A stretch of DNA of 33,154 nucleotides from Mycobacterium sp. Its GTDB lineage: Bacteria; Actinomycetota; Actinomycetes; Mycobacteriales; Mycobacteriaceae. Below the pieces are notes generated by a model, which was not told the origin of the DNA, made no database searches, and worked only from the letters and a program-made list of their open reading frames with translations. A program made the position numbers and the translations under genes. Positions 23,776 to 31,641 of this stretch are shown here, one piece after another. Numbering within the stretch: position 1 is the first letter of the stretch; each line of letters starts with the position of its first letter. Location: NCBI GenBank assembly GCA_022841565.1, contig JALHRH010000019.1:1-33154 (forward strand), read 5' to 3'.

Positions 23776-26307
23776 ATGACCGATCTCGATCAATCAACCT
23801 CCGACGGAATTTCAGTCACCGGTCCCGGACGGGCGGAACTGATCGAGCACTCCAGGACCGGGATGGGTGCGGCAGCGCTGCAGCGCGCAATCGCCGATCA
23901 TCTGCGCTACTCCATCGGCCGTCCGGCAGCAGCGCTGCGTCCCGAGCACTACTACCGGGCTCTCGCCCTCGCCGTGCGCGACCGCATGCAGGACCGCCGA
24001 GTGGCCTCGACCCAGGTCTCGCTCGATCTCGGGCGCAAGGTGACCTGCTACCTATCGGCCGAGTTCCTGATGGGCCCTCAACTCGGCAACAACCTGCTCA
24101 ATCTGCGCATGGAACGCGCCGCCAAGTCAGCGCTCTCGGCGATGGGACAGAACTACGACGAGGTGCTGGCCTGCGAAGAGGAACCCGGACTGGGCAACGG
24201 CGGTTTGGGCCGACTTGCCGCCTGCTACCTGGATTCACTGGCCACGCTCGAGCGACCCGCAATCGGCTATGGCATCCGCTACGAGTTCGGGATCTTCGAT
24301 CAGGAGATTCACGACGGCTGGCAGGTCGAGCAGACCGACAACTGGTTGGACAGCGGAAACCCTTGGGAAATCGCCAAACCCGACGTCAACTATCTGGTGA
24401 AGTGGGGCGGCTACGTCGAGCATTACACCGACCCGGATGTCCAGGCCGGCCGCGACCGAGCCCGCTGGGTGCCGGGGCTGATGCTGAAAGGCGTTGCCTA
24501 CGACACGCCGATCCAGGGTTACGGAGTCAACACCTGCAACGTGCTGACGCTCTGGAGCGCCCGGGCGGTGAAGTCGTTCGCACTGGAGGCTTTCAACACT
24601 GGCGATTACTACAAGGCGGTCGAGGACGAGGTCACGTCCGAGACGGTCACCAAGGTGCTCTACCCCAACGACGAGCCGGAGGCCGGCAAGCGGCTGCGGC
24701 TGCTACAGCAGCACTTCTTCGTGTCCTGTTCGCTGCAACACGTGCTGCACATCATGGATGATCTGGCCGACGTCTCGGTGCGTGAACTCCCCCAGCGATT
24801 TGCCCTGCAGCTCAACGACACCCACCCGTCAATCGGCGTCGCCGAGCTGATGCGGTTATTGGTCGACGAGCGTCAGCTGGATTGGGAGGACGCGTGGAAC
24901 ATCACGGTTGCGACGTTCGCCTACACCAACCACACCCTGCTACCCGAGGCGCTGGAAACCTGGCCGCTGGAGATGTTCGGCGAATCGCTGCCGCGGCACC
25001 TCGAGATCATCTACGAGATCAACCGCCGGTTCCTCGACGAGGTCCGGATCCGGTTCCTCGGCGACACCGACCGGGTCCGCCGGATGTCGCTGATCGGCGA
25101 GGACGGCGTCAAGCACGTCCGGATGGCGCATCTTGCCACCGTCGGCAGCCACGCCGTCAATGGTGTCGCCGCGTTGCACACCGAACTGCTGAAAGATAGT
25201 GTGCTCAAAGACTTTTACGAGATGTGGCCGGAGCGGTTCAGCAACAAGACGAACGGGGTGACACCACGGCGTTTCCTGGCGCTGGCCAATCCGGGACTGC
25301 GTGAACTGCTGGACCGCACCATCGGCGACGGCTGGCTGACCGATCTGGGCCGACTGCGCGGGCTGGAGCAGTTCGTCGACGACTCCGCCTTCCGGGAGCA
25401 ATGGCGTGACATCAAGCGCAACAACAAAACCCGGCTGGCCTCGTTCGTCCGAACGGCAACGGGTGTCGATCTAAATCCGGAATGGATCTTCGACATTCAG
25501 GTCAAGCGCATCCACGAGTACAAGCGTCAGCATCTCAACGTCTTGCACATCGTCGCGCTCTACTACCGCCTCAAACAGAATCCCGGGCTGTCAATTCCAC
25601 CGCGAGCCTTTATCTTCGGCGGCAAGGCGGCACCCGGATACTTCCTGGCCAAGAGGATCATCAAGCTGATCAACGCCGTTGCCGAAACGATCAACAACGA
25701 CCCCGACGTCAACAAATACCTGAAGGTCGTGTTCATACCGAATTTCAACGTGCAGAACGCGCACCTGATCTACCCGGCCGCCAATGTGTCCGAGCAGATC
25801 TCCACCGCCGGTAAGGAAGCATCGGGCACCGGGAACATGAAGTTCATGATCAACGGCGCCCTGACGGTCGGCACCCTGGATGGGGCCAATGTCGAGATTC
25901 GCGAGGAGGCGGGACCGGAGAACTTCTTCCTGTTCGGTCTGACCGTCCAGGAGGTCAAGGCGCTCAAGGCGGGCGGTTACCGTCCGGCAGATTACATCGA
26001 CAGCAACACCGAGCTCAGCGCGGTGTTGGATCTGATTGCCGGAGGAACGTTTTCGCACGGCGACCACCAGGTGTTCCGACCGCTGGTGGACAACTTGCGC
26101 TATCACGACTCGTTCCTGGTGTGTGCCGACTTTGCGTCCTACGTGGAATGCCAGGAGCGCGTCAGCGCGGCGTGGCAGGACCGGGATACGTGGACGAAGA
26201 TGTCCATCCTCAATACCGCACGCAGCGGCAAGTTCTCCTCCGACCGCGCCATCGCCGAATACTGCGAAGACATCTGGAAGGTCTGGCCGCTGACCGTCAA
26301 AATCTGA
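23776..26307 (+). CDS. glgP: Glycogen (alpha-glucan) phosphorylase
   Basis: 843 residues from ATG 23776 (AGGA upstream), normal for the maltodextrin/glycogen phosphorylase family. It removes glucose-1-phosphate from alpha-1,4-glucan ends in the cytosol using pyridoxal phosphate. Recognisable blocks are YLSAEFLMGPQLGNNLLNL near residue 95, EPGLGNGGLGRLAACYLDSL near 136, LNDTHPSIGVAELMRLLVD near 350, NGVTPRRFLALANP near 493, VKRIHEYKRQHLNVLHI near 576, and the PLP site EASGTGNMKFMIN with Lys689. The protein is complete. In M. tuberculosis glgP lies next to glgE, whereas here it stands beside a TetR gene and helD, so its context is rearranged. The upstream palindrome may couple its expression to the TetR regulator. 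Confidence 0.94.
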   Translation: MTDLDQSTSDGISVTGPGRAELIEHSRTGMGAAALQRAIADHLRYSIGRPAAALRPEHYYRALALAVRDRMQDRRVASTQVSLDLGRKVTCYLSAEFLMGPQLGNNLLNLRMERAAKSALSAMGQNYDEVLACEEEPGLGNGGLGRLAACYLDSLATLERPAIGYGIRYEFGIFDQEIHDGWQVEQTDNWLDSGNPWEIAKPDVNYLVKWGGYVEHYTDPDVQAGRDRARWVPGLMLKGVAYDTPIQGYGVNTCNVLTLWSARAVKSFALEAFNTGDYYKAVEDEVTSETVTKVLYPNDEPEAGKRLRLLQQHFFVSCSLQHVLHIMDDLADVSVRELPQRFALQLNDTHPSIGVAELMRLLVDERQLDWEDAWNITVATFAYTNHTLLPEALETWPLEMFGESLPRHLEIIYEINRRFLDEVRIRFLGDTDRVRRMSLIGEDGVKHVRMAHLATVGSHAVNGVAALHTELLKDSVLKDFYEMWPERFSNKTNGVTPRRFLALANPGLRELLDRTIGDGWLTDLGRLRGLEQFVDDSAFREQWRDIKRNNKTRLASFVRTATGVDLNPEWIFDIQVKRIHEYKRQHLNVLHIVALYYRLKQNPGLSIPPRAFIFGGKAAPGYFLAKRIIKLINAVAETINNDPDVNKYLKVVFIPNFNVQNAHLIYPAANVSEQISTAGKEASGTGNMKFMINGALTVGTLDGANVEIREEAGPENFFLFGLTVQEVKALKAGGYRPADYIDSNTELSAVLDLIAGGTFSHGDHQVFRPLVDNLRYHDSFLVCADFASYVECQERVSAAWQDRDTWTKMSILNTARSGKFSSDRAIAEYCEDIWKVWPLTVKI

Positions 26308-26364
26308 ACCGACGGACCGATCGACTCGGCGGCGGGCCCCCGTACTTGGCCTACCCGCTGATCG

Positions 26365-26571
26365 CTAACCCGCCTCGTTGGCGACCCACACGGCGACGTA
26401 ACCGATAGGGATGCCGGTCTTGCGTGCGATGCATTGCCGAGCCGCAAGTTCAACTGCCGCCCGACGGCTGGCTCGGGTGACCCCGTTCACCTCGGGTATC
26501 CGAATCAACCATCCGTCCGCGTCACGGGTGATGTCGATGTCGAAGCACTGGCCAACCGTTACGCAGTTCAT
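26365..26571 (-). CDS. HicB-like small protein without a HicA partner
   Basis: 68 residues from ATG 26571 (MNCVTVGQCFDIDITRDADG). The core FDIDITRDADGWLIRIPEV followed by a helix (RRAAVELAARQCIARKTG) has the strand-strand-strand-helix-strand order of the HicB partial RNase-H fold, which pairs with the HicA RNA-targeting toxin in toxin-antitoxin systems. No HicA-like double-stranded-RNA-binding ORF is seen on either side, and the typical HicB C-terminal DNA-binding domain is missing. It is better regarded as a stand-alone HicB-like protein, common in mycobacteria. An in-frame ATG at 26631 with AGGA upstream would add 20 basic residues. Confidence 0.6.
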   Translation of the reverse strand: MNCVTVGQCFDIDITRDADGWLIRIPEVNGVTRASRRAAVELAARQCIARKTGIPIGYVAVWVANEAG

Positions 26572-26749
26572 ACGCTGGGCACGACCTCTACGCACGGAAT
26601 GCGGCCGGCGCAGAGTGGGCTGAAGAGGCATAGGTGTGTTCCTGAGTCGATGACGGACCGCGCGCAAGACTAATGCGACTGCGGAGTAAAACCTAATCGG
26701 ACGCCCGCGTTCCAGGCCGTAACCCGCGCTCCCCCGGAAGGACAGCATC

Positions 26750-27496
26750 GTGCCGATCGTTTTCGTGCATGGCAATCCTGAGACCGACGCCATCTGGGGT
26801 CCGCTGGTTGACGCCCTCGGGCGTCAGGACGTGCTGTGTTTGTCCCCACCCGGGTTCGGTGCGCCGCTGCCCGGCGACTTCCCCGCGACCTACCTCGCCT
26901 ATCGCGATTGGCTGGAGGGCGAACTGCAGCAGATTGATGGCGCGATCGACCTGGTGGGCCACGACTGGGGCGGCGGACATGTGATGAACGTCATGATGCA
27001 CCGGCCCGAGCTGGTCCGGAGCTGGGCGAGTGACGCCGTCGGCTTGTACGACCCCGACTACGTCTGGCACGACCTGGCCCAGGTCTGGCAGACGCCCGGC
27101 GACGGTGAGCAGCTCGTCGACACCATGCTCGGTGGAACCGTCGAGGACCGCGCCGCGCAGCTGACCGCACTGGGCATACCGTCGGACATTGCCATTTCGA
27201 TTGCACGGGAGCAGGACGCAGCGATGGGTCGCGCCATCTTGGCGCTCTACCGCTCGGCTCGCCAACCGGCGATGGCCGAAGCCGGTCGGGCGCTGGGGCA
27301 GGCAGCGGTCCGACCCGGACTTTCGGTGCTGGCCACCGGCGACCCGTACATCGGCGGTGACGAAACACGGCGCCGCGCAGCCGCGCGAGCGGGAGCCCGC
27401 ACGGCAGTACTTGACGGCCTTGGGCATTGGTGGATGGTGCAGGATCCGGCGCGCGGCGCGGCGATGCTGACCGAGTTCTGGAATTCCCTGGACTGA
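26750..27496 (+). CDS. Alpha/beta hydrolase (haloalkane dehalogenase / epoxide hydrolase-like)
   Basis: 248 residues from GTG 26750, preceded by AAGGA. The oxyanion segment VFVHGNPETDAIW is near residue 4. The nucleophile elbow GHDWGGG has Asp72, not Ser, which points to haloalkane dehalogenases or epoxide hydrolases rather than esterases; Trp73 directly after it is the halide-binding residue in dehalogenases. The probable acid lies in ATGDPYIGGDE and the catalytic base is His226 in GLGHWWMVQDP. The protein is shorter than typical dehalogenases (about 290-300 residues), mainly in the cap (VWHDLAQVWQTPG to LYRSARQPA), so substrate cannot be predicted. It converges on the radical SAM gene, with stops only 3 nt apart. 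Confidence 0.82.
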   Translation: MPIVFVHGNPETDAIWGPLVDALGRQDVLCLSPPGFGAPLPGDFPATYLAYRDWLEGELQQIDGAIDLVGHDWGGGHVMNVMMHRPELVRSWASDAVGLYDPDYVWHDLAQVWQTPGDGEQLVDTMLGGTVEDRAAQLTALGIPSDIAISIAREQDAAMGRAILALYRSARQPAMAEAGRALGQAAVRPGLSVLATGDPYIGGDETRRRAAARAGARTAVLDGLGHWWMVQDPARGAAMLTEFWNSLD

Positions 27497-27499
27497 GCG

Positions 27500-28498
27500 T
27501 TAGGCGCATGGGAACAGGGCGGCCGCCGCTGCGGCCTGCGCCCACTGTTCGCTGAACAGACGACTGACGGTATCCAAGGCCGGGGTGAGCGGTTCGACAG
27601 TGCGCGAGACCATTGCCCGCTCGTCGATGGCCGCCACCGGATGCCAATACACCCCGTCGGCGGTAACCGTCACCTCCGGAACGAGTGATTCGCGGCTGAG
27701 CATCAGCCCCTCGGATGCCACGCCCTCCAACGCGATTGGCCGGACCAGCTGATCCTGGCCGGCGATCCCAAGTTCGTCCAGGAAGTCATGAAACGCCGAC
27801 AGTTCTCCGGGTGCGGGCGCAGCGATCGTCGCGGCCACCCGGACCCGAAATCCCAGCGACAACGCCAACCGGATCCCGGCAACGGCCTTGGCCCACGTCC
27901 CGGAACCTCGGTGCAAGTCGTGTAGCTCAGGGGTCGCCGAGTCCAGGCTGATCTGCAACGCGAGCCGGTCTCTGGGCAGCGACTCGAGTGCGCCACGCGC
28001 CCGGCCCTTGAACACCATGCCGTTGGTGAGAACGGTAGTGGGGAGGGCGTCGACACAGGTGCGGATGATCGTTCCGATGTCGGGTAGCAGGAACGGCTCA
28101 CCGCCGGTGAGGAACAACTCGCGCACCCCCCACTGCGCCGCTTCGCGGACGATTCGGCCAATTCGCTCCGCGCCGAGTTCGCGGCGCGGGGCCTGTGGCG
28201 ACGAGGAGACGCAGCAGTAATCGCAGGACAGGTTGCAGTGGAAGTTGGTGTATAGCCACAACCGCACGCCGGGCAACCGGTCAGCGCCCAGGACGCTGGC
28301 GGGGTCCGGCGGGTGCCCCCGCCGCACCAGCAGGGTGCCGACTCCGGCGCGGTCCACGTCGGCACGCACCACCGAATTACCGGTCCGGGCACACCACTGC
28401 TGGGCGAGTTCCTGGTCCCGGGCTCCGGTGACCGCGACCTCGGCGGTAGCTCCCTGCGCAAGGCCACCCACCTGGCGCATCAGATCCAAGATCACCAT
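27500..28498 (-). CDS. Radical SAM enzyme with an N-terminal TusA-like domain
   Basis: 332 residues. The ATG at 28498 overlaps the end of the preceding gene by 7 nt. Residues 1-60 (ILDLMRQVGGLAQGATAEVA, then QQWCARTGNSVV with Cys36) have the fold pattern of TusA/SirA sulfur-carrier proteins, although the usual N-terminal CPxP cysteine is absent. The radical SAM core follows: CNLSCDYC with Cys88, Cys92 and Cys95 for the 4Fe-4S cluster, LFLTGGEPFLL (GGEP 132-135), TVLTNGMVFKG and LALQISLDSATPELHD. The C-terminal part has no cysteine cluster of the SPASM type (only one Cys in the last residues), so a single cluster is expected. The substrate is unknown. It is the last gene of the four-gene operon and has no RNA-, cofactor- or peptide-biosynthesis neighbour that would identify it. 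Confidence 0.8.
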   Translation of the reverse strand: MVILDLMRQVGGLAQGATAEVAVTGARDQELAQQWCARTGNSVVRADVDRAGVGTLLVRRGHPPDPASVLGADRLPGVRLWLYTNFHCNLSCDYCCVSSSPQAPRRELGAERIGRIVREAAQWGVRELFLTGGEPFLLPDIGTIIRTCVDALPTTVLTNGMVFKGRARGALESLPRDRLALQISLDSATPELHDLHRGSGTWAKAVAGIRLALSLGFRVRVAATIAAPAPGELSAFHDFLDELGIAGQDQLVRPIALEGVASEGLMLSRESLVPEVTVTADGVYWHPVAAIDERAMVSRTVEPLTPALDTVSRLFSEQWAQAAAAAALFPCA

Positions 28499-29316
28499 CG
28501 TGGGTCGATACCCTGCTCCTCGACAGCCTCGAACAGCGGCTTGTACCCGTCCAGATGAGGAGGCACCCAGCGCCGTAAACCCTCGAGTTCGAGGATCGTC
28601 CGGTGTTCGGGGTTGTCCCAGCTCATCGCCAGCAGTCGGTCGAGCCACGGCTGATACCGCTCGGCGGGCAAGGTGTCTAGCGCGGTGAACATGCAGTGGC
28701 AGTAGCCGTCGGTGCGCCACACCTCCGCCAGCGACTCCCCCATCAGCTCCTCGGCGCCCATCGCCGCCCATGTCGAGCTGCCGATCGCCGCTACATCGGC
28801 CTCTCCGGCCAGCACGGCGTCCACCGCGTCGAGTTCGCTGCGACCGGTGTCGCCGTGTTTGCCGATGTCGGTGTTGAAGCGGACGACGTGCAAGTCCGAC
28901 TCGGCGATCCCGGCTCGGCGCAGGTAATACAGCGGCAGGATCGCGGCGTGCGCGGAGTCTGCGGACCCCAGCGCAAGGCGCTTCCCGGCAATGTCTTCGG
29001 GTGCCCGTATCTCGCTGCCCGGGCGTGCCACGAACACGGTGGTGTAGTCCACGTCGGTATCGCGCTGGGCCAGTGCCGTGCAGTGCCCACCCGTTTGCAG
29101 CACCGCCCGCACATAGGCGAGGTTGGTGTTCCAGGCAATGTCGATGTGGCCGGCGATCAGCGAATCGACCAGCCGCCCGTAGTTGGAATAGAGCACGAAA
29201 TCCATGCGGCCGTCCGGGCTTTCGGGCTCCTGGAAGTAGCTTCGGATCCCCTCCCAGATTCCGACGACGTTGGGCGTGTAAGCGACTGCGCCAATAACGA
29301 GCGGTTCAGATGCCAC
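28492..29316 (-). CDS. PhnD-like periplasmic-binding-fold protein without signal peptide
   Basis: 274 residues from GTG 29316, with a perfect AGGAGG 4 nt upstream that incorporates the TAG of the preceding gene. The fold matches the PhnD/SsuA/transferrin substrate-binding family: LVIGAVAYTPNVVGIWEGI at the N-terminus, SLIAGHIDIAWNTNLAYVRA near residue 52, ALAQRDTDVDYTTVFVA near 82, DIAGKRLALGSADSAHAAIL near 108, GKHGDTGRSELDAVDAVLAG near 150. Transported members bear a signal peptide or lipobox, but this chain starts directly at the first beta strand (MASEPLVIGAV), so it should remain in the cytosol. No ABC permease or ATPase gene is present in the window. It may act as a binding or enzymatic subunit; menaquinone enzymes MqnA/MqnD are a precedent for a cytosolic enzyme with this fold. 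Confidence 0.8.
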   Translation of the reverse strand: MASEPLVIGAVAYTPNVVGIWEGIRSYFQEPESPDGRMDFVLYSNYGRLVDSLIAGHIDIAWNTNLAYVRAVLQTGGHCTALAQRDTDVDYTTVFVARPGSEIRAPEDIAGKRLALGSADSAHAAILPLYYLRRAGIAESDLHVVRFNTDIGKHGDTGRSELDAVDAVLAGEADVAAIGSSTWAAMGAEELMGESLAEVWRTDGYCHCMFTALDTLPAERYQPWLDRLLAMSWDNPEHRTILELEGLRRWVPPHLDGYKPLFEAVEEQGIDPRW

Positions 29317-29324
29317 GTGACCTC

Positions 29325-30446
29325 CTAAAACAAGGGCAGCCCGGTGACGGCCCTGCCGTAGAAGTCATACAACGCATCGGCCGTTGGCGCCATCACCGCC
29401 CCCGCGCGAGCGTCCCGGAAGGCGCGTTCGATGGGCAGCTGCTTGGAGAACGCAACGCCGCCACACACCCGCATCGCCGATTCGGTGATGGTCAGCGCGG
29501 CGTCGTTGGCCGCCGCCTTCACGCCGAGCACGTGTGTCAATGTGGTGTCGTCGGGGGACCCCACGCTGCCGGCGGCCAGCGCCAGATACGCCTTCTGCGC
29601 GGCCAGCGCGGTGCCCATCCGGGCGATCTGAGCGCGGATGGTCGGCAACTCGGCGAGACTTCCACCCAGGTGTTCCAGCCTGGCACTCCCGACGTGCCTG
29701 ACCGCGGCGGTCGTGGCAGCGGTCGCCAGACCCAGTGAGACAGCGGCATTTCCGAGGTTGAACCACGGCAGCACTGTTTCCATCATGATGCCGAATCCGC
29801 CGCCCGTCGCGCCGAGTCGAAAGGAGGCCGGGATGCGGATGTCGACGGACATCGGCGCCGACGCATTCCCGCGCAGACCCATCCCCGCGTAGGTTCCCGA
29901 CACGTCCAGGCCCGGCGTCTGGGCCGGAACGGCGAAGAGGTCGACGTCTCCCGGGACGCCGTTGGTCGACCCGGTGGACACGACGTAGATGTCGGCGAAT
30001 CCGGCAGACGTCACAAAGCTTTTGCCCGCCCGCACAACGACGTGATCGCCGTCGGCTGACGAGGTGGATACCGGCGCCCAGAAGTGCGAACGCGAGCCCC
30101 GCTCGCTGAACGCCAGCGTGCCGAGCTTCCTCCCGGAGGCCATGTCCGCCAACAGATCCGGCAGCCCGCCCGGCGGCACGGCTGCCACCGTTACGGCGGC
30201 GGCCGCGTGCATCAGGTAGATCATGGCGGTGGATCCGCACGCGGCCGAAAGCTGAGCGACCACTTCGGTGAATTCCACTGGGCCAGCGGCCAGTCCGCCG
30301 ACCTCGCGGGGCAGCACCAGGCCCAAGAGACCCGACGTCCGCAGCGCGCTCACCGCCTCGGCCGGGAAAGACCCCTCGGCGTCCACCCGCTCGGCATGTT
30401 CGGCAGCGATCGCAACGACGTCCTGCAAAACCTCCGGTGCGACCAT
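29325..30446 (-). CDS. Acyl-CoA dehydrogenase-like flavoprotein lacking the usual catalytic Glu
   Basis: 373 residues from ATG 30446; the A of this ATG is the last base of the upstream stop (TAATG). All three domains of the acyl-CoA dehydrogenase fold are present: the helical N-terminus (LRTSGLLGLVLPREVGG near 36), beta domain (TLAFSERGSRSHFWAP near 108, VVRAGKSFVTSAGFADIYVV near 132, YAGMGLRGNASAPMSVDIRI near 172) and C-terminal helices (GVKAAANDAALTITESAMRV near 305, CGGVAFSKQLPIERAFRDAR near 325). In the position of YEGT, where dehydrogenases carry the proton-abstracting Glu, it has MAPT. Relatives without that Glu include flavin monooxygenases of the DszC/SfnB type. Its role could be oxygenation rather than beta-oxidation (inference). 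It is the second gene of the operon. Confidence 0.82.
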   Translation of the reverse strand: MVAPEVLQDVVAIAAEHAERVDAEGSFPAEAVSALRTSGLLGLVLPREVGGLAAGPVEFTEVVAQLSAACGSTAMIYLMHAAAAVTVAAVPPGGLPDLLADMASGRKLGTLAFSERGSRSHFWAPVSTSSADGDHVVVRAGKSFVTSAGFADIYVVSTGSTNGVPGDVDLFAVPAQTPGLDVSGTYAGMGLRGNASAPMSVDIRIPASFRLGATGGGFGIMMETVLPWFNLGNAAVSLGLATAATTAAVRHVGSARLEHLGGSLAELPTIRAQIARMGTALAAQKAYLALAAGSVGSPDDTTLTHVLGVKAAANDAALTITESAMRVCGGVAFSKQLPIERAFRDARAGAVMAPTADALYDFYGRAVTGLPLF

Positions 30447-31354
30447 TACGCCCCTTTCACCCGTGTCATCCTGGAACCTGCCGCCAGCCCGACCACTGCG
30501 GCGCACACGAAAACGGCTGCGGTGGTGAGCGTTCCGCCCAGCCATACCCCGCTCCTGCCGACTTGCAGATAGATGGAAATCGCGGCGACCGCTGCTACCG
30601 CGGCGGCGGCGACCGCAAGAACGCGCAATCCGAGTCTTGCCGCGGCCAGCATCGCCAGGGCGACCGCGATCAACAACAGTGCGCCGCGGGAGTTGTAATC
30701 GCCGAGCGAGAACTCCAAAGGCCTGATGCCGACGTTGGCGGGTTGGCCGCTGCCAAGACTGCGCCCGAGGCCGATGAGGCCGATCAGCCCCAGCGCGATC
30801 CCCCACCCACCGAGCAGCCGCCGGGCGGTGGATCGAGCATCGATTGGACTTGTCGCCGCGCGAACAGCGTCGACGGCGGCGTAACGGGTAGTCGGCGCGA
30901 GCAGCAGAACGACGTGGATACCGATCAGCATCGCGTACGACCACGGCCATTCTCCGGGCGATTCGGCCACCGACAGCCCGATCGCGACGGACTGCCCGAT
31001 TCCGATCAACGCTGCCAGCCGCACCGCCGTGCCCGTCAGCAGCAACACCGCCAAAGCGGACTCGGCGACCAACACTCCCCAACCGAACGCCGTGAAGTAC
31101 GGCAGCACCGCGTGCTCGATCAGCCAGCTGAACGGCTTGAACACCGGATGCTCGATCGCAAGATGCGTGAAGTGGTACAGCCCGCCATTGCTCCGTTCAC
31201 CGAAGTCCGGCGGCATCTTCCAGACCACGTTGTAGAGCCAAATCAATCCGGCCAGCAACCGAAGACACGTCAACGCGACCAGTCCGCCGGTTTCCGGAGC
31301 AGCAGTGGGTGCAAACAACAAATTAGTTCCGCGACGTACGCCGGTCGCCTTCAT
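30446..31354 (-). CDS. DoxX/DoxD-like integral membrane protein
   Basis: 302 residues from ATG 31354. About seven to eight hydrophobic helices are seen, including LVALTCLRLLAGLIWLYNVV at the N-terminus, GWGVLVAESALAVLLLTGTA, YAMLIGIHVVLLLAP, LLGGWGIALGLIGLIGLG, ALLLIAVALAMLAAARLG and TTAAVFVCAAVVGLAAG. The first half resembles the DoxX/TQO small-subunit (DoxD) family: LIWLYNVVWKMPPDFGE followed by a periplasmic loop and HAVLPYFTAFGWGVLVAE. DoxD proteins belong to thiosulfate:quinone oxidoreductase in archaea; function in actinobacteria is mostly unknown. GATACT ending 6 nt before the ATG suggests a leaderless promoter, weaker than others here because the first base is not T. It is the first gene of the operon, coupled to the flavoprotein gene by TAATG. 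Confidence 0.75.
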   Translation of the reverse strand: MKATGVRRGTNLLFAPTAAPETGGLVALTCLRLLAGLIWLYNVVWKMPPDFGERSNGGLYHFTHLAIEHPVFKPFSWLIEHAVLPYFTAFGWGVLVAESALAVLLLTGTAVRLAALIGIGQSVAIGLSVAESPGEWPWSYAMLIGIHVVLLLAPTTRYAAVDAVRAATSPIDARSTARRLLGGWGIALGLIGLIGLGRSLGSGQPANVGIRPLEFSLGDYNSRGALLLIAVALAMLAAARLGLRVLAVAAAAVAAVAAISIYLQVGRSGVWLGGTLTTAAVFVCAAVVGLAAGSRMTRVKGA

Positions 31355-31641
31355 CGTTGCAGTATCACACGCAACCAACAATCCCAGGTAGGTATATCGG
31401 CGTGCGCCGAAGTGGCGAGGCGTCGCGGCGTTTCCCGACAACACCCTTTTGGGCCGAGCAAACTCTGCCGGGACGGAGCCGATGACCTCCGGGCAGGTGC
31501 GCAGATGGCGTCGATGGGGGCGGGATCGTCGACGGTCTCCGCGTCGTTCACTCCCGCTGTGGTGTAGAGGCCCACGTCAGCAGCATGCGGCCCGAGGAGT
31601 CAGGTTCAGACCGCCTGGTCGTCGGGCGTCGTGCAACACAC
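31355..31641. other. Intergenic region, doubtful ORF only
   Basis: This separates the DoxX-led operon from the MDMPI gene. A minus-strand frame from GTG 31575 (VGLYTTAGVNDAETVDDPAP) runs 74 codons but has no ribosome binding site or recognisable family, overlaps the operon start and becomes arginine-rich. It is not called as a gene. GATACT at 31361-31366 on the minus strand may be the operon -10. Confidence 0.4.

Noticed and set aside
31351-31575. 74-codon minus-strand frame starting VGLYTTAGVND
   Set aside because: No ribosome binding site, no recognisable family, arginine-rich second half and overlap with the promoter and start of the DoxX-like gene.
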